DNA of 64,000 nt from Treponema rectale (GTDB lineage: Bacteria > Spirochaetota > Spirochaetia > Treponematales > Treponemataceae): assembly GCF_014202035.1 (NCBI RefSeq), contig NZ_JACHFR010000001.1, positions 620,001 through 684,000 on the forward strand. The letters run 5' to 3'. The position numbers were made by a program, and so were the translations under genes. Below, piece after piece: positions 37,183-44,257 of this stretch (positions within the stretch are counted from its first letter, which is position 1; every line of letters starts with the position of its first letter). The notes under the pieces were generated by a model, which saw only the letters and a program-made list of their open reading frames with translations, did not search any database and was not told the DNA's origin.

Positions 37183-38010
37183 TTATTTTCTTCTCTGCCA
37201 GACAACGTTTACCGTTCCTTTTTTTACTTCGGACGGAGAGTTCCCGTTCTGAATGAGGGTCTGCTTTGAGCCTTCAAGACTTCCGCCTGCGGTAAGGACA
37301 AGATTCCATTCTACAGGAGGGGCAGAAGCTGCATTTTTCAGGGCTGCAGCACGGGGAAGTTCCGGGAAGTAAGAGGCATTACTCCTTCCTGTCTGAATTA
37401 TATGGACGGATGAGCCGTCTATTGATACGGAAACGTTCATGATGGCACCGTTTTTGTAGATTATGACGCCCTTTCCGCTGCGGAGAATGAGTATTTTGTC
37501 TATGAATTCTTCTCCGGCCCATGTTCCTGCAAGAATTTCTATGTCAGTATGCCGTTCGTCCTCATGATTATCTTTCTGTTCCGGTTGTGAAACTGAAACT
37601 TTTGAATTTCCAGAAAGATTTGACAGCAAGTTTTCGAGGGAAGGTTTTGCATCAAGGAGAATCATGTAATAAGATTCGTATTTTTTTGTGGAACTTACGT
37701 TTTTGTTTTCGGCTGCTTTTATTGCATTCAGCGTACAGATCCAGCCGCCTTCCGGAGATTCCTGAATTTCTGCATAAAAGGAAATGTTTGACGTAGCTTC
37801 TTCCATGGAGAAGTGGTCTTTTCTGTGGTCAATGACGATATAACCGTCTATTGTCTGGAATTGTGAATAAAAATGGTCTGTAGTCATCTGGATCATGCCG
37901 GTATCCTGTGAAGAAGATTCCGTGGCATAAAAATCCACTTGTGTGGCAGCATGGCTGAAGGCTGCCGCAGTGGAGAGAATAATTAACTGCAGAAAAAATC
38001 TGGTTTTCAC
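37183..38010 (-). CDS. Secreted hypothetical protein downstream of smpB
   Basis: 275 residues with a signal peptide (MKTRFFLQLIILSTAAAFSHA). The mature part is mostly beta strands (YSQFQTIDGYIVIDH, WAGEEFIDKILILRSGKG, ARAALKN-like segment near 220) with a Ser/Lys/Glu-rich linker near 140. I recognise no family. The start codon immediately follows the smpB stop codon with no gap, so translation is probably coupled. It is likely periplasmic. Confidence 0.75.
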   Translation of the reverse strand: MKTRFFLQLIILSTAAAFSHAATQVDFYATESSSQDTGMIQMTTDHFYSQFQTIDGYIVIDHRKDHFSMEEATSNISFYAEIQESPEGGWICTLNAIKAAENKNVSSTKKYESYYMILLDAKPSLENLLSNLSGNSKVSVSQPEQKDNHEDERHTDIEILAGTWAGEEFIDKILILRSGKGVIIYKNGAIMNVSVSIDGSSVHIIQTGRSNASYFPELPRAAALKNAASAPPVEWNLVLTAGGSLEGSKQTLIQNGNSPSEVKKGTVNVVWQRRK

Positions 38011-38475
38011 TTATCCTTTCAGTCCGTTTCTGAATTCTCGGGCAATATCGCGTTTTACGTCCCTGTCTTTTATATCGGCACGTTTGTCAAAGAGTTTCTT
38101 TCCTTTACACACCCCGAGATTTACCTTAACACGGCCATTTTTAAGGTAAAAGTCAAGGGGAATGAGGGTAAAGCCTTTTTCTTCAACTTTCCGTCTCAGT
38201 CTTTTTATTTCATCTCTGTGGAGGAGAAGTTTCTTTTTTCTGTCAGGGTCATGATTGAAAACAGATGAATATGAGTATTCTGAAATATGAAAGTTTTGAA
38301 GCCAGATTTCATTATTTTCTATCAGGGCAAAACTGTCCGCAAAAGAGACGCTTCCTTCCTTTACGGATTTTACTTCCGTACCTTCAAGGGCAATTCCGCA
38401 TTCGATAGAGTCTTCTATTGTGTAGTTAAACCGGGCCTTTCTGTTTTCGGCAATTATTTTTTTACCTTCAGACAT
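38011..38475 (-). CDS. smpB: SsrA-binding protein SmpB
   Basis: 154 residues, the usual length. SmpB binds tmRNA and rescues stalled ribosomes. Conserved parts are visible: IAENRKARFNYTIED, EGTEVKSVKEGSVSFADSF, FHISEYSYSSVFNHDP, RKKKLLLHRDEIKRL and LNLGVCKGKKLFDKR-type C-terminus (here VNLGVCKGKKLFDKR) with the basic tail that inserts in the decoding centre. No tmRNA gene was seen nearby. A strong promoter ends eight bases before the ATG. Confidence 0.97.
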   Translation of the reverse strand: MSEGKKIIAENRKARFNYTIEDSIECGIALEGTEVKSVKEGSVSFADSFALIENNEIWLQNFHISEYSYSSVFNHDPDRKKKLLLHRDEIKRLRRKVEEKGFTLIPLDFYLKNGRVKVNLGVCKGKKLFDKRADIKDRDVKRDIAREFRNGLKG

Positions 38476-38483
38476 ATACGTAA

Positions 38484-38512
38484 ATTATATTGAATAAAAA
38501 TTATGTAGTCTA
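38484..38512 (-). promoter_or_regulatory. Promoter of smpB, leaderless type
   Basis: On the minus strand TAGACT (38,512-38,507) and a perfect TATAAT (38,489-38,484) are 17 bases apart. The smpB ATG begins eight bases after the -10 box (TTACGTAT between), with no Shine-Dalgarno sequence. Confidence 0.65.
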
Positions 38513-38555
38513 CTGTGTGAGGATTCTTACTGAGAAAGTGAATTTCTTAAATTCG

Positions 38556-38584
38556 TGGATTTCGAAGAATTTGTGTTTTATACT
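38556..38584 (+). promoter_or_regulatory. Possible promoter of the rsbU-like gene
   Basis: TATACT (38,579-38,584) lies six bases before ATG 38,591; the -35 match (TGGATT, 17-base spacer) is weak. If used, it excludes the alternative GTG start at 38,555. Confidence 0.35.
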
Positions 38585-38590
38585 CTAGAT

Positions 38591-40222
38591 ATGCAATCAG
38601 AAGGCAAAACTTATAAAACTTTTCCTCTCTCAAGTCTTACGGTAAAACTCCCGTTTTATCTGGCATTGTTCTGTACAATCCTCATTCTGGCTAACGGAAC
38701 CCTTGGTTACCGTGTTTTCATGCATCTGTTTGAAAAACAGTACCGTGCGGTTACGGAACAGATAGCTAATACTGCACTGTCATATATTGATGCGGACAGG
38801 ATAACTTCCTATGCTCAGGGAGCTCCTGCTGATGAGGCATGGATGGAAAGTGACAGGATGCTTGATGCCCTTACGGTTTCTGCCCAGCTTGCATATATTT
38901 ACGTAACGATTCCTGATGAGAAATATGAATCCAGGGTTTATGTTTTTGATACGGTTCATCCTCAGGTTGTAAATGGAAAAAAATATCCTCTCGGGCAGGT
39001 CAACAGTCTTTTAAAGTATGATGATGATTACATAGAAAATCTCCGCAGGGTAATGGAGCACGGGGAACCCTATATCCGCTTTGTGTATAATGAAAGGGGC
39101 GGGCATGTTACGACTTCCGTTCCTGTAATTGATTCTCATGGAAAAACCGTTGCGATAATGAGCATAGTAAAACCTATGAGTGAGGTTAGTGAATTTAAGG
39201 AAAGTTACCGCAGGTCTGTTACCATAAATTCTTCAATTATTACCGGAATTTTTGTTGTTATTTTCATTATTATTCTTTTATTCATGGTTGTCCGTCCTGT
39301 TTCAATGATTACCCATGAAACTGCGCATTTTGCAGAACACGGAGGAAAGATTTCAAATAAACTGAGCCGGATAAAGGGAAGGGATGAACTGGGAATTCTT
39401 GCCCGCTCCGTAGAAAAAATGAGCGTCGATATGAATTCCTATATCGATGTTCTTACCAGAACTACGGCAGAAAAGGAGAGGCTTTCTGCAGAACTTGATG
39501 TTGCAACTCAGATTCAGGCAAATATGCTTCCGCGGATATTTCCTCCATATGCAGACCATCCTGAACTTGAATTGTATGCCAGTATGGAACCTGCAAAGGA
39601 GGTCGGCGGTGATTTTTATGATTTCTTTGTAATTGATGATGATCATTTTGCCGTCGTAGTGGGAGATGTCAGCGGAAAGGGCGTTCCCGCAGCTCTGTTC
39701 ATGGTTGTTGCAAAGACTCTGCTGAAGAATGTTGCAATGCAGGGATTTGGACCGGCAGAGATTTTTACGATGGTCAATTCCCAGCTTTGTGAAGGAAATG
39801 ATGCCGGGCTTTTTGTAACGTGCTGGCTTGGAATTCTTACCATCAGTACCGGAGAATTGAAATTTGCCAATGCAGGACACACAAGTCCTGTTTTAAGGCA
39901 TGAAAATAAATGTGAATTCCTCGTGTCTAAGCCGGACCTTATGCTGGCTGCAATGGAGGGAATAAAATACAGTGAACATTCCCTGCAGTTTTATGGCGGC
40001 GACAGCATTTTCCTTTATACAGACGGAATTACAGAGGCTGTGAACGGAAAGGAAGAACTGTATGGAGAAGAAAGGCTGCTTTCCTGCCTGAAAAACTGTG
40101 ACTGTATGAATTCCCGGGAGCTTCTTAAGGCTGTCCGCGCAGATATTGACAGGTTTACGGATGTAACCCCTCAGTTTGATGATATTACCATGCTTGAGTT
40201 TAAACTGAAAAATGGAGAGTGA
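38591..40222 (+). CDS. rsbU: RsbU-type PP2C phosphatase with periplasmic sensor and HAMP
   Basis: 543 residues from ATG 38,591; an in-frame GTG at 38,555 would add 12 and has no ribosome binding site either. Order: membrane helix (about 18-38), periplasmic sensor domain of about 170 residues, second helix (ITGIFVVIFIIILLFMVV), HAMP with a coiled coil, then a PP2C-like SpoIIE/RsbU phosphatase (DVATQIQANMLP, GGDFYDFF, VVGDVSGKGVPAALFM, FANAGHTSP, LYTDGITEAVNG). The metal-binding Asp residues are intact. It should dephosphorylate an RsbV-type antagonist in response to a periplasmic signal. Its stop overlaps the region of the RsbW-like start, and an RsbV-like gene follows on the other strand. Confidence 0.92.
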   Translation: MQSEGKTYKTFPLSSLTVKLPFYLALFCTILILANGTLGYRVFMHLFEKQYRAVTEQIANTALSYIDADRITSYAQGAPADEAWMESDRMLDALTVSAQLAYIYVTIPDEKYESRVYVFDTVHPQVVNGKKYPLGQVNSLLKYDDDYIENLRRVMEHGEPYIRFVYNERGGHVTTSVPVIDSHGKTVAIMSIVKPMSEVSEFKESYRRSVTINSSIITGIFVVIFIIILLFMVVRPVSMITHETAHFAEHGGKISNKLSRIKGRDELGILARSVEKMSVDMNSYIDVLTRTTAEKERLSAELDVATQIQANMLPRIFPPYADHPELELYASMEPAKEVGGDFYDFFVIDDDHFAVVVGDVSGKGVPAALFMVVAKTLLKNVAMQGFGPAEIFTMVNSQLCEGNDAGLFVTCWLGILTISTGELKFANAGHTSPVLRHENKCEFLVSKPDLMLAAMEGIKYSEHSLQFYGGDSIFLYTDGITEAVNGKEELYGEERLLSCLKNCDCMNSRELLKAVRADIDRFTDVTPQFDDITMLEFKLKNGE

Positions 40223-40226
40223 AGGT

Positions 40227-40628
40227 ATGGTGAGCAGAACTTTTAAGGCCTGTGATGAAAACATGCAGGCTGTAAATGATTTTATTCATTCGAACTTTCC
40301 TGAAAACATTTCTCCTAAGGCAGCAGGAGAAATAGATCTTGCAGTGGAAGAAATATTCGTAAACATTGCCCATTACGCATATCATCCTGAAACCGGTACA
40401 GTTGAAATAGAATGCAGCGTAGACGAAGAAGGTTTTCTTAAAATCGTATTCTATGATTCAGGCATGCCTTATAATCCGCTTCTCAGAAAAGACCCGGACA
40501 TAACTCAGTCTGCAGAAGAAAGAAATATAGGCGGTCTGGGAATATTTCTGACAAAGAAATTTATGGATGACGTAGGTTATTTTTTTGCCGGCGGAAAAAA
40601 TGTCCTTTACATCAGGAAGCGATTGTAA
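40227..40628 (+). CDS. RsbW-type anti-sigma factor serine kinase
   Basis: Start taken at ATG 40,227 with GGAG nine bases upstream; ATG 40,212 has none. 133 residues of a GHKL ATPase: N box EEIFVNIAHYAY, G1 box FYDSGMPYNP, and G2 box IGGLGIFLTKKF. RsbW-type kinases bind a sigma factor or other partner and phosphorylate the RsbV antagonist. No sigma factor gene is adjacent, so the output partner is unknown. Its end overlaps the convergent STAS gene by 17 bases. Confidence 0.9.
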   Translation: MVSRTFKACDENMQAVNDFIHSNFPENISPKAAGEIDLAVEEIFVNIAHYAYHPETGTVEIECSVDEEGFLKIVFYDSGMPYNPLLRKDPDITQSAEERNIGGLGIFLTKKFMDDVGYFFAGGKNVLYIRKRL

Positions 40629-40914
40629 GGACACCGTCCATTCCGGTTGCTGCAAATACCTGCATGCAGAACTCGGAAGGCTTCTTTATGCGCATCTTTC
40701 CTCCAGCCGCACTCATTACCTTGTGGGCAAGAAGTACTACACGAAGCCCTGCACTGGAAATATAGCTTACTTCTGCAAGGTTCAGAACAAGGGTAGTACA
40801 TCCGGAAGTACATTCCTTCAGTTTTGTTTCAAGCTGAGGCGCCGTAGTGGTATCAAGCCTTCCTGAAATTATAATTTCCGTAGTATCGTCGATTTTATTT
40901 TCTGAAATTGTCAT
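40612..40914 (-). CDS. STAS-domain anti-sigma factor antagonist (RsbV-type)
   Basis: 100 residues from ATG 40,914, which has GGAGA four bases upstream; an ATG at 41,004 would add 30 basic residues outside the STAS fold. The sequence TEIIISGRLDTTTAPQLE and VSYISSAGLRVVLLAHKV is typical, with the phosphorylatable serine in ISSAG. It should be phosphorylated by the RsbW-type kinase and dephosphorylated by the RsbU-type phosphatase. Facing the two genes on the opposite strand with overlapping ends is an unusual arrangement for the module. Confidence 0.92.
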   Translation of the reverse strand: MTISENKIDDTTEIIISGRLDTTTAPQLETKLKECTSGCTTLVLNLAEVSYISSAGLRVVLLAHKVMSAAGGKMRIKKPSEFCMQVFAATGMDGVLTIAS

Positions 40915-41030
40915 TTTTTCTCCGGATAGATTTTTCGGGAAGCGGGAAATGCTCCTGTTCCTGAATATAATCCTGTTTCTGTTCTTACATATATTTTGGT
41001 TCAAAATTTAAAAAAGTCAAACAGTTTGTT

Positions 41031-41059
41031 TTGTATTTATAAAAAAAACGTTTTACAAT
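41031..41059 (+). promoter_or_regulatory. Promoter of the SUMF1-like gene
   Basis: TTGTAT (41,031-41,036) and TACAAT (41,054-41,059) with a 17-base spacer. The transcript would begin near 41,066, just before the TGGAG that serves ATG 41,078, and after the earlier ATG at 41,063. Confidence 0.5.
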
Positions 41060-41077
41060 GGTATGTGGAGAATTTGT

Positions 41078-42022
41078 ATGAGGTGTAATAATTGCGGAAC
41101 TGAACTGGAAGGAAATTTTAAATTCTGTCCCAGCTGCGGTCAGAATGTTGAAGAACAGATCCTTACTCAGACTCTGGCTGAAATAATGCGGGAAGGAAAA
41201 ACTTGTGATTCCGGAACGGGAGAAGATCTTAAACTGAACCTGAAGGAAGACCGTCCTGCCGTAAAGTCAGATACTGTTCCTAAAATGATATATATCGAAG
41301 GCGGCTCTTTTTTAATGGGTATGTCCGAATTCAACAGGAGCGTTATGATAAACGGTTTTGCTGTATCAGAAACGCCTGTTACGCAGCGGCAGTATGAAGC
41401 CGTAACCGGTAAGAATCCTTCAAAATTAAAGGGTGCAGACCGTCCTGTTGAATGCGTAAACTGGTGTGAAGCCTTGATTTTCTGTAATCTCCTCAGTATT
41501 TCCCAGGGGCTTCTTCCGTGCTATTCAATAGGAATGAATGCGGATCTTTCGGCTTTTGAGACTTCAAGTCCGGTATGGAAAAGAGTTAGCTGTAATTTTG
41601 CAGCTCCCGGATACAGATTACCTACGGAAGCTGAATGGGAGTACGCTGCGAGAGGCGGCAAAAATCACAGTCCTGCTCAGTTTGCAGGCAGTGATGACAT
41701 AAATAAGGTTGCATGGTTCGGAGAGAACAGTGATGTTCATACCCATTCTGTGGGATGCAAAAAGCCCAACATGCTCGGCCTGTATGATATGTGCGGCAAC
41801 GTGGCGGAATGGTGCTGGGATTATATGGAAGAACTTCCGATTATGCCGATGACGAATCCATGCGGGCCTAAAAGCGGTAATTTTCATGTAAAAAGAGGGG
41901 GAAGTTGGCTTGATGACATGCAGCAGTGTACCGTCTGCTATAGAAGCGGAAGTGCGCCGACCGGAAAAAGTTCCAGCCTTGGCTTCAGGGTATGCCGCTC
42001 CGTAATCGAAGGAATCATGTAG
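41078..42022 (+). CDS. Zinc-ribbon plus SUMF1/FGE-like domain protein
   Basis: 314 residues from ATG 41,078 (TGGAG seven bases upstream). Residues 1-25 are a zinc ribbon (CNNCG and CPSCG). After a linker comes a formylglycine-generating-enzyme-like domain: IEGGSFLMGM, SETPVTQRQYEAVTG, RPVECVNWCEALIFCN, YRLPTEAEWEYAARGG, GLYDMCGNVAEWCWD, VKRGGSW and SLGFRVCRS. The region matching the FGE active-site cysteine pair keeps one Cys (VCYRSGS) and lacks the second, so true FGE activity is doubtful. Such proteins are abundant in treponemes and often act in binding rather than catalysis. The zinc ribbon suggests a cytoplasmic protein. Confidence 0.85.
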   Translation: MRCNNCGTELEGNFKFCPSCGQNVEEQILTQTLAEIMREGKTCDSGTGEDLKLNLKEDRPAVKSDTVPKMIYIEGGSFLMGMSEFNRSVMINGFAVSETPVTQRQYEAVTGKNPSKLKGADRPVECVNWCEALIFCNLLSISQGLLPCYSIGMNADLSAFETSSPVWKRVSCNFAAPGYRLPTEAEWEYAARGGKNHSPAQFAGSDDINKVAWFGENSDVHTHSVGCKKPNMLGLYDMCGNVAEWCWDYMEELPIMPMTNPCGPKSGNFHVKRGGSWLDDMQQCTVCYRSGSAPTGKSSSLGFRVCRSVIEGIM

Positions 42023-42043
42023 GGACAGCCTGTGTTTTTGTAA

Positions 42044-42072
42044 TTGTTATAACTGATTTTTTCTGATATGAT
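42044..42072 (+). promoter_or_regulatory. Promoter of lepB, extended -10, leaderless type
   Basis: TTGTTA (42,044-42,049) and TATGAT (42,067-42,072), spacer 17, with TG one base before the -10 box (extended -10). The lepB ATG begins ten bases after it. Confidence 0.6.
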
Positions 42073-42082
42073 GTGACGGATT

Positions 42083-42778
42083 ATGAAACAGAATATTTAT
42101 GATTACTCTTTTGAAATGAGCCGTCAGCGTAAACATAACATTACTGTTGCCCTGATTGTTTCAGTTTCAGTTTTTATATTTCTGAATATCGTCGTTAATT
42201 TTATCCTTTTTCCTGTACTTGTACGTTCTGATTCAATGTCGGAGGAAATTTCTGCAAACAGTGTCGTATTTGTAACTCCCCTGACCAGAACTCCAGAGCG
42301 GGGGGACGTTGTTTTAGTGAAGAGGCTTGACGGAAAAAAACTTTCTGCCGGAGAAAACGTCCTTAATCTCGTGTTCAGTTTTTTTACGGCACAGACTTTT
42401 GCTCCCTTCGGTCATTCTTCAAGAGCTACCGGAAAAGAAAGTATCCGCCGTGTTCTTGCTCTGCCGGGGGATACAATCTACATGAAGGATTATGTGCTTT
42501 ATGTAAAGCCGGCCGGTCAGAGTCAGTTTTTAAGTGAATTTGAGGTTTCTGACGGAGATTACAGTATTCTGAGTTTTTCTGTTCCTGCGGAATGGGACTG
42601 CATAGGTTCAAATCCCCAGATGGAAGAAACAGTCCTTAAGGAAAATGAATATTTTGTGCTTGCTGATAACCGGGTTGAGGCAGTGGATTCAAGAAGTTAT
42701 GGTCCAATAACTGCTGATAAAATCGGTGGAAAAGTCGTACTTGAATATTTTCCGTTAAGCAGATTCAAGGCTTTTTAG
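42083..42778 (+). CDS. lepB: S26-family signal peptidase I with Arg in place of the catalytic Lys
   Basis: 231 residues. One N-terminal membrane helix (NITVALIVSVSVFIFLNIVV) and the S26 boxes: SDSM with candidate nucleophile Ser51, RGDVVLVKR, the substrate-binding loop IRRVLALPGDTI, and LADNRVEAVDSRSYGPI. In LepB/SipS the general base is the Lys of an I-K-R-x-x-G-x-P-G-D motif; here the codon is CGC (Arg122). Box B also lacks the usual Pro after SM. The rest of the fold looks intact, so it could be a divergent peptidase using another base, or a specialised or inactive homologue. Its function in removing signal peptides is therefore inferred with caution. Confidence 0.85.
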   Translation: MKQNIYDYSFEMSRQRKHNITVALIVSVSVFIFLNIVVNFILFPVLVRSDSMSEEISANSVVFVTPLTRTPERGDVVLVKRLDGKKLSAGENVLNLVFSFFTAQTFAPFGHSSRATGKESIRRVLALPGDTIYMKDYVLYVKPAGQSQFLSEFEVSDGDYSILSFSVPAEWDCIGSNPQMEETVLKENEYFVLADNRVEAVDSRSYGPITADKIGGKVVLEYFPLSRFKAF

Positions 42779-42810
42779 TATTTTCAGCTGATATTTCAGG
42801 ATTCCCTTTT

Positions 42811-44010
42811 ATGAAGGAAGCTCTTCTTTACGTTCACGTTCCTTTTTGTACGTCAAAATGTGATTACTGTGATTTTTACAGTGTTCCGGTTTGCGGAAAA
42901 CCTGTTGATCCTTCCTATGTTCAGGCCCTGCTTAAGGAAGAAACTTACTGGCGGCAGAGGTATTCTGTCTCATCCTGGAAAACTTTGTATATCGGCGGTG
43001 GAACTCCTGCACTGATGCCGGCAGAACTTACGGTTCGTCTGGTAGAAGGGCTTTTGTGCGGCAGTCAGGGAGTGCCGGAAGAGATAACCATAGAAGTAAA
43101 TCCTGAAGTACTGACGGAAGAAAAAATTCTTGCCTATAAGAAATGCGGAATAAACCGGCTCAGCATGGGAATTCAGTCTATGAATGAAAAGGCCCTGAAA
43201 TCCGTAAACCGTCATTGTTCTGCTGAAAGCATAAAAAAGGCCCTTTCCCTTATAGACAGGTATTGGGAAGGAAAGCTTAACCTTGATCTGATTGCAGGAC
43301 TTCCCGGACAGTCGGATGCAGAATTTGAAGATTCCGTACGTAAAACGGCAGCTTTCGGGGCTGACCACATATCTTTGTATACCCTTACTCTGGAAGAGGG
43401 AACTCCATTGTATAAAAAAACGGCCGGTGGAACCGCTTTTGATTATGACAGGGCGGATTCTCAATGGTTTGCAGGCCGGGACATTCTTGAAGAAGCGGGT
43501 TATGCTCAGTATGAGGTTTCAAATTTTGCTAAAAAAAACTGCCAGGGCATTCACAATACGGGATACTGGCAGCAGCAGGATTATGCCGGGCTTGGATGCA
43601 GTGCCTGCGGTACTTTTTATGATTTTTCATCAGAGTCTGATGTCCGTGGAATCCGGTGGAGCAATACAAGAAATATTGATGCATACGTAAAATTCTGGAA
43701 TGATTTCAATTTTAATAGAAAAGAAACCTTTCTGCCTGAGTTTATTCCTCCCGTAAGCGAAAGGGAACTTCTTGATTCTTCTACGTCGGAGTTTGAGTTT
43801 TTAATGATGGGACTTCGTACTTTAAGGGGAGTCAGTGAAAAACTTTACGAAGAAAGATATTCTGATGTTGAGCCATGGCATGGAAATTTAAGGAAACGTC
43901 TTGAGTCTGTGGATAAAATAAAAATAAGCGGCAGTGAATCTGAAAGGTATTTTCATTTTGACAGGGACGGACTTTTGTTTTTAAATTCTGCACTGGAATC
44001 CCTGTTATAA
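42811..44010 (+). CDS. hemW: Radical SAM protein HemW (coproporphyrinogen oxidase-like)
   Basis: 399 residues. The radical SAM cluster motif C13-x3-C17-x2-C20 (VPFCTSKCDYCDFYS) is followed by IGGGTPALM, TIEVNPE, INRLSMGIQSMNEKAL, LDLIAGLPGQ, and SLYTLTLEEGTPLYK, all typical of HemW. The HemN_C domain with LMMGLRTLRGV follows. HemW is a haem chaperone; true HemN has an extra N-terminal extension that is absent here. AGGA lies about ten bases before the ATG. Confidence 0.93.
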   Translation: MKEALLYVHVPFCTSKCDYCDFYSVPVCGKPVDPSYVQALLKEETYWRQRYSVSSWKTLYIGGGTPALMPAELTVRLVEGLLCGSQGVPEEITIEVNPEVLTEEKILAYKKCGINRLSMGIQSMNEKALKSVNRHCSAESIKKALSLIDRYWEGKLNLDLIAGLPGQSDAEFEDSVRKTAAFGADHISLYTLTLEEGTPLYKKTAGGTAFDYDRADSQWFAGRDILEEAGYAQYEVSNFAKKNCQGIHNTGYWQQQDYAGLGCSACGTFYDFSSESDVRGIRWSNTRNIDAYVKFWNDFNFNRKETFLPEFIPPVSERELLDSSTSEFEFLMMGLRTLRGVSEKLYEERYSDVEPWHGNLRKRLESVDKIKISGSESERYFHFDRDGLLFLNSALESLL

Positions 44011-44013
44011 TGC

Positions 44014-44042
44014 TTGACGTAAACAGTAAAAATCCGCATAAT
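44014..44042 (+). promoter_or_regulatory. Strong promoter of the small ribosomal protein gene
   Basis: TTGACG (44,014-44,019) and CATAAT (44,037-44,042) with a 17-base spacer, four bases after the hemW stop. The leader is about 26 bases and contains TAAGGAGT (44,061-44,068). Confidence 0.6.
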
Positions 44043-44074
44043 AAGTGAACTTATTACTAGTAAGGAGTACTATC

Positions 44075-44164
44075 GTGCCTTGTGGAAAGAAAAGAAAGCG
44101 CGCAAAGATAGCGACACATAAGCGTAAGAAGAAGCTTAGAAGAAATCGTCATAAGAGCAAGTAG
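44075..44164 (+). CDS. Small basic ribosomal protein, bS22/mS38 (AURKAIP1/COX24 domain) type, GTG start
   Basis: 29 residues starting at GTG 44,075, with TAAGGAGT seven bases upstream. The sequence (PCGKKRKRAKIATHKR, then KKKLRRNRHKSK) matches the short AURKAIP1/COX24-domain proteins found in many spirochetes and Bacteroidetes, related to mitochondrial mS38 and the bS22 protein at the small subunit. Nearly half the residues are Lys or Arg, as expected for an rRNA-binding peptide. It has its own strong promoter and a terminator-like hairpin after it, and is easily missed by gene finders because of its length. Confidence 0.85.
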   Translation: MPCGKKRKRAKIATHKRKKKLRRNRHKSK

Positions 44165-44194
44165 TCTTACTCTTAGTATGACTTTTTCTAAAAG

Positions 44195-44232
44195 GACCGT
44201 GGTTGTTTTTATTGACTGCGGTCTTTTTTTTT
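44195..44232 (+). terminator. Terminator-like hairpin after the small ribosomal protein gene
   Basis: GACCG (44,195-44,199) pairs with CGGTC (44,219-44,223), followed by a run of T. The stem is short and the loop long (19 bases), so termination may be partial, letting some transcription continue into dxs. Confidence 0.45.
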
Positions 44233-44257
44233 ACTCTTTTCAGGAGGCATAAAAGCC

